Positions 46,289 through 54,596 of a stretch of 64,000 nucleotides of DNA are shown here, in pieces. Made by a program: the position numbers and the translations under genes. This stretch comes from Gilichinskyi gelida (GTDB taxonomy: Bacteria > Acidobacteriota > Thermoanaerobaculia > Gp7-AA8), in the NCBI GenBank assembly GCA_038040385.1, contig JBBPII010000010.1:1-64000 (forward strand), given 5' to 3'. How positions within the stretch are numbered: position 1 is the stretch's first letter; every line of letters begins with the position of its first letter. The notes under the pieces were generated by a model. It had not been told where the DNA came from and searched no databases. It was given only the letters and a program-made list of their open reading frames with translations.

Positions 46289-46934
46289 TCGCGAGCTCTC
46301 CCATCAGCGCGAGCTGATGGTCGACCGCCACGTCAAGGCGCGCGGCATCAAAGACGAACGGGTGTTGCAGGCCATGCGCGAGGTGCCGCGCCACCTCTTC
46401 GTGCCCGTGCTGGTGGCCACCAAGGCGTACGGGCCGGGCGCGCTCCCCATCGGCGCCAAGCAGACCATCTCCCAGCCGTACATCGTGGCCCGGATGATCG
46501 AGCTGCTGGAGCTGCGCGGCAACGAGAAGGTGCTGGAGATCGGCACCGGCACCGGCTACCAGGCGGTCGTCCTGTCGAAGCTCTGCGCCAAAGTCTTTTC
46601 CATCGAGCGGATCAACGAGCTTGCGCTGCGCGCGGCGGAGCTGATCCGCGAGCTGAAGATCTACAACGCGACGGTGAAGGTCTTCGACGGCACGTACGGC
46701 TGGTCGGATCAGGCGCCGTTCGACCGGATCATCGTCGCCGCCGCCGCGCCGGAGGTGCCGGAGCCGCTGGTGCAGCAACTCTCGAGAGGCGGGCGGATGG
46801 TCATCCCCATCGGCCCGGAAGGCGCGCAGCGACTGGCCCGCGTGACCCGCGCCGGGACGCGCATCCAGATCGAGGACTGCGGCGGGGCGGAGTTCGTGCC
46901 CCTGGTCGGACGCTTTGCGTGGAAGGACGGGTGA
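46263..46934 (+). CDS. pcm: protein-L-isoaspartate O-methyltransferase
   Basis: 223 residues from TTG 46263, chosen because GAGGAG stands 4 nt upstream and the ATG at 46317 would remove residues normally present in the family. REVPRHLFVPVLV, QTISQPYIVARMIELL, VLEIGTGTGYQAVVLSKL (SAM site) and DGTYGWSDQAPFDRIIVAAA identify it. It methylates damaged isoaspartyl residues to start repair. It overlaps surE by 26 bp and forms the usual surE-pcm pair. Confidence 0.96.
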   Translation: MATSQRKDDRELSHQRELMVDRHVKARGIKDERVLQAMREVPRHLFVPVLVATKAYGPGALPIGAKQTISQPYIVARMIELLELRGNEKVLEIGTGTGYQAVVLSKLCAKVFSIERINELALRAAELIRELKIYNATVKVFDGTYGWSDQAPFDRIIVAAAAPEVPEPLVQQLSRGGRMVIPIGPEGAQRLARVTRAGTRIQIEDCGGAEFVPLVGRFAWKDG

Positions 46935-46937
46935 TCG

Positions 46938-47152
46938 CGGGGTTGCGCGGTAGCGAGGTCTCGCGGTCTCGCGGTGAACAGACGTCATTCCGAGCGTAGC
47001 GAGGAACCTGGTGGCGTGGGCGGCGCGCTGAAGACCAATCGGTACGCCGCCCACACCCCAGGTCCCTCGCTCACGCTCGGGATGACATCGTGGCTCGCGG
47101 TCAACGCGGCCTCACGCACCCCGAGACCGCGAGACCGCGAGACCCCGCAACC
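46938..47152. repeat. nested repeat: R5 arms enclosing an R3 element
   Basis: Outer arms GCGGGGTTGC plus GAGGTCTCGCGGTCTCGCGG (46938-46975) face CGAGACCGCGAGACC and CCCCGCAACC (47119-47152). Inside lies a diverged R3 element, GTCATTCCGAGCG to CGCTCGGGATGAC (46984-47086), with its own stem GGGCGGCG/CGCCGCCC. The whole forms a cruciform-like structure with no open gene, between pcm and the next gene. Confidence 0.85.
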
Positions 47153-47187
47153 TCGCCCATGGCCCGGTTCCTGAACCCGCCACCTGC

Positions 47188-47640
47188 GTGCGCGTCAAGA
47201 CCCTCCTCATCGCCACCGCCATCGTCTCCGCCATCCTCGGGGCGATCGTGGCCTATCTGGTCCTCACCGTCCCCAACGACATCCAGTCGGGCGCGATGCT
47301 GAAAAATGCGCGGAAGGAGATCGCCGCGGGACATAACGACCGCGCGCGGGCGGAGCTGACGCGCATCGTGCAGCAGTACCCGCGCACCGACGCCGCGGCG
47401 GCCGCCATCGCCGCGCTGACGTCCATCGCCAATCACGAGCGGCAAGCGATCGAGGCGTCGATCCAGCAAGTCCGCCGCGACGCCGCCGCGCAGAAGGCGC
47501 AGCTCGCGGACTTGCAGAAGAAGGTCGCCGTGCTCGCCGCCGCCCCTCCACCCACCCCTCCGCCCCCGCCGGCACCGGTGGTGAAGAAGGCGCCGCCGCC
47601 GGCGAAAAAGAAGGCGCCGGTGAAGCGTCCGCGCCGTTGA
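47188..47640 (+). CDS. membrane-anchored protein with TPR-like segment and Pro/Lys tail
   Basis: 150 residues from GTG 47188. An N-terminal transmembrane helix (LLIATAIVSAILGAIVAYLVL) is followed by helical sequence with LKNARKEIAAGHNDRARAELTRIVQQYP, similar to one TPR unit, a coiled-coil-like QQVRRDAAAQKAQLADLQKK, and a low-complexity tail rich in Pro, Lys and Ala. No ribosome site is obvious, so the start is uncertain. It may be an adaptor anchored in the inner membrane. It precedes the acylphosphatase gene by 15 nt. Confidence 0.65.
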   Translation: MRVKTLLIATAIVSAILGAIVAYLVLTVPNDIQSGAMLKNARKEIAAGHNDRARAELTRIVQQYPRTDAAAAAIAALTSIANHERQAIEASIQQVRRDAAAQKAQLADLQKKVAVLAAAPPPTPPPPPAPVVKKAPPPAKKKAPVKRPRR

Positions 47641-47655
47641 TACAATCCGCCGCGC

Positions 47656-47934
47656 ATGCCGAAGGAACAGCGCGTGATCCGGATCCACGGCAAGGTCCAG
47701 GGCGTCGGCTACCGCTTCTTCGCCACCCGCGTGGCGCGCCGCCTCGGCCTCAAAGGCTCCATCCAGAACAACCGCGACGGCACCGTCGACGCCGTGGTCG
47801 AGGGGGAGAAGAGCGTCATCGACGAGTGGCTCGAGCAGTTGAGGGAAGGGCCGCGCTACGCCGAGATCACCAAGATCGATCAGGAGACGAAGGACTTCAC
47901 CGGCCGCCTCGGCGACTTCGACGTCAAGTTCTGA
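47656..47934 (+). CDS. acylphosphatase
   Basis: 92 residues, the family length. RIHGKVQGVGYRFFATRVARRLGLKG contains the phosphate loop and catalytic Arg, and GSIQNNRDGTVDAVVEG the catalytic Asn. It hydrolyses acyl phosphates such as 1,3-bisphosphoglycerate. It overlaps apt by one base (TGATG), so they are coupled. Confidence 0.96.
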   Translation: MPKEQRVIRIHGKVQGVGYRFFATRVARRLGLKGSIQNNRDGTVDAVVEGEKSVIDEWLEQLREGPRYAEITKIDQETKDFTGRLGDFDVKF

Positions 47935-48446
47935 TGGATCTCAAGGACTTCATCCGCGACGTCCCTGACTTCCCGAAACCGGGCATCGTCTTCAAGGACA
48001 TCACACCACTGCTCCGCTCGCCGAAGGCGCTCGAATACGTCTCCGAGGCGCTGGCCGCGCCGTTCCGCGACGCCGGCGTCACCAGCGTGGTGGCCATCGA
48101 GTCGCGCGGCTTCATCTTCGGCACCGGCGTGGCGCGCGTGCTCAATGCGGGACTGGTCCCGGTGCGCAAACCGGGCAAGCTGCCGTGGAAGACGCGCACC
48201 TTCGAGTACACCCTCGAGTACGGGAGCGGCGCGCTGGAGATCCACGACGACGCCCTGACCGCCGACGACCGCGCGCTGATCGTCGACGACGTCCTGGCCA
48301 CCGGCGGCACCGCCGCCGCCGCCGCATGCCTGGTCCGCGACCTCGGCGCGACGATCGTCGGGATCGGGATGGTCATCGAGCTTTTGTTTCTCAAGGGGAG
48401 GGAGAAGTTGGATGGAACGGTTGTGCACTCGCTATTGAAGTACTGA
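47934..48446 (+). CDS. apt: adenine phosphoribosyltransferase
   Basis: 170 residues. VPDFPKPGIVFKDITPLL is the Apt start; ESRGFIFG, VPVRKPGKLPWKT and the PRPP-binding ALIVDDVLATGGTAAAA complete it. It salvages adenine to AMP. The start is the ATG in TGATG overlapping the acylphosphatase stop. An R6 hairpin follows the stop. Confidence 0.97.
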   Translation: MDLKDFIRDVPDFPKPGIVFKDITPLLRSPKALEYVSEALAAPFRDAGVTSVVAIESRGFIFGTGVARVLNAGLVPVRKPGKLPWKTRTFEYTLEYGSGALEIHDDALTADDRALIVDDVLATGGTAAAAACLVRDLGATIVGIGMVIELLFLKGREKLDGTVVHSLLKY

Positions 48447-48503
48447 TGTAGGACGGGCTTCAGCCCGTCGGGTCTGATCGACGGGCTGAAGCCCGTCCTA
48501 CAT
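48446..48503. repeat. R6 hairpin repeat directly before sthA
   Basis: ATGTAGGACGGGCTTCAGCC and its near-perfect reverse complement ending GTCCTACAT, with a short GGGTCTGATC centre. It ends on the base before the sthA start codon, so any ribosome site is missing or sequestered in the stem. Confidence 0.9.
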
Positions 48504-49940
48504 ATGTACGATCTAGTCGTAATCGGCTCCGGCCCCGCCGGCGAGAAGGGCGCTGCGCAAGCTGCGTACTTTGGGAAGCGCGTGGCGCTGATCGAGCGCG
48601 AGGCCGTGCTGGGCGGGGCGAGCGTCAACACCGGCACCATCCCGTCGAAGACCCTGCGCGAGTCGGCGCTGCACCTGACGGGCTTCCGGCAGCGCGGATT
48701 CGCCGAGGCCTTCGACGTGCGGATGAAGTCGATCACCGTGCACGACTTCATGTACCGCAAGGAGCTGGTCGTGGCGCACGAGTGGAAGCGCATCGACGAG
48801 AACCTCCGCCGCCACAACATCGAACGCTACCAGGGCAATGCGCGCTTTCTGTCGCCGAGCCGCATCGCCGTGACCAACGGCCTCGGCGAGGAGATCGTCG
48901 AAGGCGGCGTCGTGCTGATCGCCACCGGGTCATCCCCGGTGCGGCCGGCCAACGTCCCCTTCGACGGCGAGACGATTCTCGACAGCGACAACATGCTCAC
49001 CATCGACCGCATCCCGGAGAGCCTGGCGGTGGTCGGCGCGGGGGTCATCGGGAGCGAGTACGCCTCGATCTTCGCCGCCCTCGGCGTGGAGGTGCACCTC
49101 GTCGACGGGCGGACCTCGCTCCTCCCGCACATCGACCGGGAGATCGTCCGCATCCTCCTCGGCGAGCTGCAGAACCGCCTGGAGGTGACGCTGCACCTCG
49201 GCTGCGACGTCGACACCATCGAGAAAGTGGACGGCCGCGTCTCGCTGATGCTCAAGAACGGGCACTGCTTCCTGGTCGACAAGCTCCTCTACGCCGCGGG
49301 GCGGAGCAGCAACGTCGAGGGGCTCAACCTCGAGGGCGTCGGCGTCAAGACCGGCAACCGCGGGCTGGTGGTGGTCGACGAGAACTACCGAACGACGGTG
49401 CCGAACATCTACGCCGCGGGCGACGTCATCGGCTTCCCCGCGCTGGCGTCGACGTCGATGGAGCAGGCGCGGGTGGCGATGGTCCACGCCTTCGATCTGA
49501 AGTACAAGACCAAGGTGGCGTCGATCCTCCCCTACGCGATCTACACCATCCCCGAGCTGGCGACGGTGGGGCTGTCGGAGGACGACTGCCGCAAGAACGG
49601 ACGGGCGTTCGAGGTGGGGCGCGCGTACTATCGGCACAACGCGCGCGGGCAGATCATCGGCGACGCGAAGGGGCTGATCAAACTGGTGTTCGACCCCGAG
49701 TCGCTGGCGCTGCTCGGCGTGCACATCGTGGGGGAGAATGCCTCGGAGCTGCTGCACGTGGGGATGGTGGTCATGCAGTTCGGCGGAACGATCAATGCAT
49801 TCATCGACAGCGTCTTCAACTTCCCGACGCTGAGCGAGGCGTATAAGTACGCGGCGTACGACGGTCTCGGAAATGTCGCACGGAGGGCCAATGAAAGAAG
49901 TCGCGGAGATCATCGAGGGACACCCGCTCATCCACGCTGA
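48504..49940 (+). CDS. sthA: soluble pyridine nucleotide transhydrogenase (SthA-like)
   Basis: 478 residues of the flavoprotein disulfide-reductase family. VVIGSGPAGEKGAAQAAYFG binds FAD and AVVGAGVIGSEYASIFAALG binds NAD(P). The redox-active CxxxxC is replaced by NTGTIPSKT, the diagnostic SthA form without the second Cys; the FAD segment TVPNIYAAGDVIG follows. It would exchange reducing equivalents between NADPH and NAD+. No ribosome site is seen because a hairpin repeat abuts the start. The last 50 bp overlap the CBS-domain gene. Confidence 0.92.
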   Translation: MYDLVVIGSGPAGEKGAAQAAYFGKRVALIEREAVLGGASVNTGTIPSKTLRESALHLTGFRQRGFAEAFDVRMKSITVHDFMYRKELVVAHEWKRIDENLRRHNIERYQGNARFLSPSRIAVTNGLGEEIVEGGVVLIATGSSPVRPANVPFDGETILDSDNMLTIDRIPESLAVVGAGVIGSEYASIFAALGVEVHLVDGRTSLLPHIDREIVRILLGELQNRLEVTLHLGCDVDTIEKVDGRVSLMLKNGHCFLVDKLLYAAGRSSNVEGLNLEGVGVKTGNRGLVVVDENYRTTVPNIYAAGDVIGFPALASTSMEQARVAMVHAFDLKYKTKVASILPYAIYTIPELATVGLSEDDCRKNGRAFEVGRAYYRHNARGQIIGDAKGLIKLVFDPESLALLGVHIVGENASELLHVGMVVMQFGGTINAFIDSVFNFPTLSEAYKYAAYDGLGNVARRANERSRGDHRGTPAHPR

Positions 49941-50331
49941 TCCGACGGACAACGTGCGCACCGTGGCCCGGCTGATGGCCGACCGCAACGTCGGCGCCAT
50001 CGCCGTGCTCGACTCCGGCCGCCTGGTCGGCGTCTTCTCCGAGCGCGACCTGATGGCCCGGGTGGTGGCCACCGGCCTCGATCCCGACACCACGCCGGTG
50101 TCGAAAGTGATGACCAAGGAATTGATCGTGGCCGAGGCGAGCGACGGCGTCGGCGACGCCCTGCATAAGATGCAGGACCGGAAATGCCGCCACCTCCCGG
50201 TGGTGCGCAGCGGGAAGCTGATCGGCATGCTCTCGATTCGCGATCTGTTGCAGGTGGACGACGAGAACAACCGGCAGCGCGCGAGCTTTCTCAACGAGCT
50301 GGTGACGTACAGCCCGGACTACGAATCGTAG
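49891..50331 (+). CDS. CBS-domain pair protein
   Basis: 146 residues from ATG 49891 with GGAGG 4 nt upstream. Two CBS motifs: residues 10-66 (HADPTDNVRTVARLMADRNVGAIAVLD, then LVGVFSERDLMARVV) and 75-135 (MTKELIVAEASDGVGDAL, then HLPVVRSGKLIGMLSIRDLL). CBS pairs bind adenosine nucleotides or SAM and regulate partners. It starts inside the sthA 3' end, so it is co-expressed with it and might sense the cell's energy or redox state. Confidence 0.93.
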   Translation: MKEVAEIIEGHPLIHADPTDNVRTVARLMADRNVGAIAVLDSGRLVGVFSERDLMARVVATGLDPDTTPVSKVMTKELIVAEASDGVGDALHKMQDRKCRHLPVVRSGKLIGMLSIRDLLQVDDENNRQRASFLNELVTYSPDYES

Positions 50332-50422
50332 GAACGCCGCCGTCCCGGCGGCTGGACCGGCGGCGTCCCGCCGCCGCAGGCGAGGACGCCTGCGAGCCAG
50401 CCGGCGAGGACGCCGGCGCTCC
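50331..50422. repeat. R1 hairpin repeat, intergenic
   Basis: 92 bp beginning at the stop of the CBS gene (GGAACGCCGCCGTCCC) and ending GGACGCCGGCGCTCC, with inner GGCGGCGTCCCGCCGCC and GCGAGGACGCCTGCG stems. It fills the whole gap to the convergent gene at 50424. Confidence 0.9.
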
Positions 50423-50423
50423 A

Positions 50424-50660
50424 CTACTTCAGCTTCAGCCGCACCAGCGGCGACCCATCCGTCACGTGCCGGCCGGGAAGCAGCTCGAACGAGTCCTCCG
50501 GCGTGGCCTCGCCGCCCCCCATCAGGAGGCAGAGCCGCGCCAGCTCCTTGAAGCTCGCCGCTATACCTTTGATTACTATAGTGCCGTCGCCCTGCCGCTC
50601 CACCGTCAGCGGCGCGCGGGCCAGGCCGTCGAGGGACATCATCGCCAGGTCGTAGTTCAT
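50424..50660 (-). CDS. small uncharacterised protein coupled to queD
   Basis: 78 residues. Alpha/beta composition with VERQGDGTIVIKG, then helix ASFKELARLCLLMGGG, then SFELLPGRHVTDGSPLVRLKLK. It recalls short Imm32-like sequences, but this is weak. No catalytic residues. Its ATG overlaps the queD stop by 4 bp, so it is translated with queD. Confidence 0.7.
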   Translation of the reverse strand: MNYDLAMMSLDGLARAPLTVERQGDGTIVIKGIAASFKELARLCLLMGGGEATPEDSFELLPGRHVTDGSPLVRLKLK

Positions 50661-51070
50661 CCTTCGTCCTCACCCCGATACACCACCGAATTCTTCTCCG
50701 TCTCCTGCAGGGTGATCTCGTAGAGCGCGCCGCTGTCGATGGCCGGCGCGAGCTGCTGCCAGAAGGCGCGGGCGAGGTTCTCGGCGGTGGGGATCACGCC
50801 GCGCAGGAAGTCGACGTCCTCGTTCAGGTTGGTGTGGTCGACGCGGTCGATCACCCGCTCGCGCATGATGTCCTTGAGCCGCTTGAGGTCGATCACCATG
50901 CCCGTCTCCGGATCGATCGTTCCCTTCACGCTCACCGTCAGCGCGTAGTTGTGGCCATGGCCCTTCGGGTTGTCGCACTTGTCGTAAATGTTGCGGTTCC
51001 ACGCCGCGTCGTACTTCGGGTTGTGCAGCCGGTGGGCGGCGGAGAATCCAAGTCGCGCCGTGACGATCAT
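50657..51070 (-). CDS. queD: 6-carboxytetrahydropterin synthase QueD
   Basis: 137 residues from ATG 51070 (a GTG at 51076 would add two). FSAAHRL and GHGHNY carry zinc His ligands, and CDNPKGHGH has the catalytic Cys. VIDRVDHTNLNED and PTAENLARAFW are further family blocks, with the QETEKNSVVY end holding the catalytic Glu. It converts dihydroneopterin triphosphate to 6-carboxytetrahydropterin in queuosine synthesis. It follows the kinase-like gene by 9 nt. Confidence 0.94.
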   Translation of the reverse strand: MIVTARLGFSAAHRLHNPKYDAAWNRNIYDKCDNPKGHGHNYALTVSVKGTIDPETGMVIDLKRLKDIMRERVIDRVDHTNLNEDVDFLRGVIPTAENLARAFWQQLAPAIDSGALYEITLQETEKNSVVYRGEDEG

Positions 51071-51079
51071 CGGCACATG

Positions 51080-53962
51080 CTACAGCGCGACGTTGGCCAG
51101 GGCGGCGCGGATCTCGTTCTGCTGCGCGGCGAACGTCTCGCGCACCTTCAGATAGCGCGGCTCGCTGGCGAGCAGACTGGCGAGCAGCCGGTTGGTGAGG
51201 ACGTAACCCGCCGTGGGCTCCTTCCGCTGGGCGGCGCGCTCGAGGGCGGCAAGCGCAGCGCCGACGTTGCCGCCGATCGCCGCCACTTCCGCCGCGCTCG
51301 TCCAATAGTCGTCGCCCGGCTGCGACAGCGCCTCGGCCGCCTTCAGCTCCGCGTCCGCTTCCGCACGCGAGCCGGACTCCGCCGCCAGATACGCCTTCAG
51401 CAGGTGCGCACCATAGTCCGACTTCAACTGCTCGAGCTTCTTCACCTCGCGGTCCGCCATTTCTTTCGAATGCCGCAGCACCGCGAGGCGGCCGATCTTC
51501 AGCGCGAGCGCCGCGTTGTTCGGCGTGGCGCGCTCGGCGTCGTAGTAGCGCTCCACGGCGGCGTCGAGGCGGCCGGCCGACAGCAGGAGGTCGGGCGTGT
51601 GGACGGCGGCGGCATCCGGCGACGATGCCAGGCGCGCGATGACCGCATTCAACCTCGGCGCGTCGTTCGCCGCGACGGCGTAGCGCCCGATGGTGTTGAG
51701 CGCCTCGACGTTCGATTGCTCTCTCTTCAACACCGCGGCATAGCCGGCGATGGCACCGCCGGCGTCTCCGGATTTCAGCCCGGCGCGGGCGGTCATGCGA
51801 GCCGCGTCGAGATTGGACGGAGCGAGCGCCATGACCTGTTTCGCGGCGGCGACCGCGTCGGCATCCTTCCCCTTCGACGCGAAAAAGCGCATCGCCAGCA
51901 GCTGCGCCGGCAGCAAGCTCGGATCGGCCTTGATCGACGCGCGCAGCGACGCCTCGGCTTTCGCATCGTTCTTCGCCGCCATCGCCGTCACCGCGTCGGC
52001 GAACGCGTTGTACGCCTCCGGCGGACCGGTCGTCGGATGCGACAGCTTCAGCTCGCGGTCGACCCACTGCACGATCGACAGGATGCCGCTCGACGCGTCG
52101 GCCAGTACCACCGGCGGGCCGCCCGCGGGGACGAGCTGCGGCGCGGCGGCGTCGCCGCGGACCGTGGCCGTGAACGCGCTCGCGTCGGGCGCCAGCGCGT
52201 CGACCACTCGGATCTCCGGGAACGCGCGCAGCATCTCGATGGCCCCGAGGCGGACCGTCTCGGCGCGCTGCTGCAGCGCCGGATCGGTGGTCTCCATCGT
52301 AAACGGCTGCAGCAGCACGCTGCGCGGATGCTCCGCCGATGCCGGCGGCGGCCCGGACGGCGCGGTCGACACCGCCGCGGCAACCGGACCGGTGCGCTTC
52401 GGCTTGCGGACGATGACCATGCCGGTGACGACGGCGGCGGCCACCGATGCGGCGACGACGGCGATGAGCATCCGCTTGCGCTTCGCCGCGGCGGCCGCGG
52501 CAGCAGCGATGGCGGCCGCCTCGGCCTCGTCCGCCGCGCGCTCCTCCGCCTCGAGGGCCGCGGTGTCGATCTCCGGCTTCGGCTTCTCGGCCGGCGTGAT
52601 CGTGTAGAGCTTGACGCCCCCGCGCGCGCCGGCATCGCGCAGCCGCACGCTGCCGCGCCCCTTCTTGACGAACTCCTCGGACAGGAAAAGCTGGAGCGGC
52701 TCGACGTGGTGCAGCACGTTCAACGCCTTGTCGACCGCCGGTCCGACGACCTTGCCGTCGCGCGTCTCCACGTCGCCGGCGTGCAGCAGCAGGCGGACGG
52801 GGATGAAGCCGCTCCCCTGCTGCTCGAGCGAGAAGTCGAATTCGCCTTTGCGCCCCGCCTCCAGCGCGCTCTCCACGCTCGGCAGCTCTGCGACGAGCTG
52901 CGCGCCGAAGGGATCGACGATCTGCCCATCGAACAAGTACACCGACTCGCCGAGGACTTGCTGCATGCGCGCGGCGGCGCGTTGCGCCGACGCGGGATCG
53001 GCGGCCGCCATCTCGTCGTACTTCGCGATGTCGGCCACCATCAGCAGCGCGCTGCGCGCGTCGGCCGGCTTCGGCGCCGCGATGCCGGTGATCGCCGCCT
53101 TGGCCAGCGCGCTCGCGAAGCTCGCCGCCTCGGCGTCGACCTTGTTGATGTCCTCGAGCAGCGAGCGGGCGTCCTTCTGCCGCTTGAACGGATCCTTGAA
53201 CAGGCAGCGGCCCATCACGCCGAGCACCGCTCCGTCGACATCCGGATTGATCGCCTTCGGCGACGCCGGCTGCTCGTCGACGATCTTGCGGGCGATCTCC
53301 GGTGCGCTGGCGGCGATGTACGGCAGCCGGCCGATGGCGATCTCGTACAGCACGATGCCGAGGGAGAAGATGTCGCTCTGCGGCGTCAGCGCGTCGCCCT
53401 TGATCTGCTCGGGCGCCATGTACGACACCGCGCGCGGGTCGCTGCCTTTCTGCTGGTAGAACGACGGCGACTCGCGCTTGGTCATGAGATTCGTGGCGTT
53501 GAGTCCGGCGAGCCTGACCTGGCCGTTCTCCGCGACCAACACCGAGTCGCCGGCGATGTTGCCGTGGATGAGATTCTTCATCTGCAACAGCTTGAGGACG
53601 TCGGCGAGCTGGTACGCCAGGCGGAAAAACGTCGCGCGATCGGCCGGCTTGTTGCGGAACAGGGTCGATGACGGCTGGCCGTCGAACCAGTCCATCACCA
53701 TCACCAGCGCGTCGCCGGCCGCGGAGATCTCGATGATGTTGACGAGCGAGGTGTGAAACAGCGCGCCGCCGAGGCGGACATCGCGGATCAGCGCATCGCG
53801 TTTGGCGCCGTCGCGCGGAAGCTGCTTGGCCAGGACCTTGATCGCGACGGGCTTGACCGTTCGCGTGTCCTCGGCGCGCCACACCGATGACGTCCCCACC
53901 CGCTCGAGCAGACGGTACGTGAGCAGAGTACTGCCCGGAACGAACGGGTCGACTGTGGACAT
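51080..53962 (-). CDS. probable pseudokinase with cyclase-like and periplasmic TPR domains
   Basis: 960 residues. Residues 15-275 are a Ser/Thr kinase fold: VAIKVL (Lys 42), MAPEQI (183) and SDIFSLGIVLYEI are intact, but the catalytic-loop HRDxKxxN is HGNIAGDS (133-140, so Asp, Lys and Asn are lost) and the DFG motif is absent (LAGLN at 151-155). Residues about 303-440 resemble a class III nucleotide cyclase domain, also without clear metal residues. An Ala-rich coiled stretch leads to one transmembrane helix (498-518), then about 440 residues of TPR-like helical repeats outside the cytoplasm. Probably a signalling scaffold rather than an active kinase. ATG 53962 is preceded by weak SD (GGAG at distance). 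Confidence 0.88.
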   Translation of the reverse strand: MSTVDPFVPGSTLLTYRLLERVGTSSVWRAEDTRTVKPVAIKVLAKQLPRDGAKRDALIRDVRLGGALFHTSLVNIIEISAAGDALVMVMDWFDGQPSSTLFRNKPADRATFFRLAYQLADVLKLLQMKNLIHGNIAGDSVLVAENGQVRLAGLNATNLMTKRESPSFYQQKGSDPRAVSYMAPEQIKGDALTPQSDIFSLGIVLYEIAIGRLPYIAASAPEIARKIVDEQPASPKAINPDVDGAVLGVMGRCLFKDPFKRQKDARSLLEDINKVDAEAASFASALAKAAITGIAAPKPADARSALLMVADIAKYDEMAAADPASAQRAAARMQQVLGESVYLFDGQIVDPFGAQLVAELPSVESALEAGRKGEFDFSLEQQGSGFIPVRLLLHAGDVETRDGKVVGPAVDKALNVLHHVEPLQLFLSEEFVKKGRGSVRLRDAGARGGVKLYTITPAEKPKPEIDTAALEAEERAADEAEAAAIAAAAAAAAKRKRMLIAVVAASVAAAVVTGMVIVRKPKRTGPVAAAVSTAPSGPPPASAEHPRSVLLQPFTMETTDPALQQRAETVRLGAIEMLRAFPEIRVVDALAPDASAFTATVRGDAAAPQLVPAGGPPVVLADASSGILSIVQWVDRELKLSHPTTGPPEAYNAFADAVTAMAAKNDAKAEASLRASIKADPSLLPAQLLAMRFFASKGKDADAVAAAKQVMALAPSNLDAARMTARAGLKSGDAGGAIAGYAAVLKREQSNVEALNTIGRYAVAANDAPRLNAVIARLASSPDAAAVHTPDLLLSAGRLDAAVERYYDAERATPNNAALALKIGRLAVLRHSKEMADREVKKLEQLKSDYGAHLLKAYLAAESGSRAEADAELKAAEALSQPGDDYWTSAAEVAAIGGNVGAALAALERAAQRKEPTAGYVLTNRLLASLLASEPRYLKVRETFAAQQNEIRAALANVAL

Positions 53963-53982
53963 GAAGGGATTATAGGAGCGAC

Positions 53983-54091
53983 GACCCTCACCCGGCCTTC
54001 GGCCACCCTCTCCCGCTTCCGCGGGAGAGGGGCCAAGTTGTTCCTTCTCCCGCTTGCGGGAGAAGGTGCCGCGAAGCGGCGGATGAGGGTC
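53983..54091. repeat. R4 double hairpin repeat, intergenic
   Basis: GACCCTCACCCGGCC to GGATGAGGGTC, containing two stems: CTCTCCCGC-GCGGGAGAG and TTCTCCCGC-TTGC-GGGAGAA. The outer arms also pair. It occupies the gap between the biotin-carrier stop (overlapping it by 2 bp) and the kinase-like start region. Confidence 0.88.
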
Positions 54092-54596
54092 AAGTGGGCG
54101 GCGTCACGTGCACCAAATCCGCGCCCCCCTCGACGGTGTCCCCCGGCTTGACGAAGATCTCGTCGACGACGCCGTCGGCGGGCGACTGGATCTCGTTCTC
54201 CATCTTCATCGCTTCCAGCACCAGGAGCCCGGCGCCTTTGCGCACCGCGGCACCCGGCTCGACCAGCAGCCGCACGATGCGGCCCGGCATGAGCGCCTTG
54301 ACCACGCCGGCGCCGCCGGTCTCGTCCTCGCGCCGCTTCCGCTTGAGCGCCAGCGGATCGATGACCTCGACGTGCACCTCCGACGCGCGCAACGAGATCT
54401 CGTGCATCGTCCCGCTGCGATGGTGGGCGAACGAGAATTGCGTCCCGTCCTCGAGCCGCAGCGAGCGGAGATACGGGCCGGCGTCGACGAGGTCGGCCGT
54501 CAGCCAACGGTCGCCGATCTTCACCCGGTACCCGCCGCCGCTGCGCTCGACTTCCACCGGGATATCGACGCCCTCGCGGCGGGCGATGAACCTCAC
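54090..54596 (-). CDS. biotin carboxyl carrier protein of an acyl-CoA carboxylase
   Basis: 168 residues from GTG 54596, which overlaps the accC stop as GTGA. The C-terminal 75 residues are a biotinyl domain with the modification site EAMKMENEI and PGDTVEGG. The N-terminal half is a beta-rich domain that occurs in acyl-CoA (for example propionyl- or methylcrotonyl-CoA) carboxylase carriers, not in the short E. coli AccB. The carboxyltransferase is not in the window. It would carry CO2 from AccC to an acyl-CoA. Confidence 0.92.
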   Translation of the reverse strand: MRFIARREGVDIPVEVERSGGGYRVKIGDRWLTADLVDAGPYLRSLRLEDGTQFSFAHHRSGTMHEISLRASEVHVEVIDPLALKRKRREDETGGAGVVKALMPGRIVRLLVEPGAAVRKGAGLLVLEAMKMENEIQSPADGVVDEIFVKPGDTVEGGADLVHVTPPT

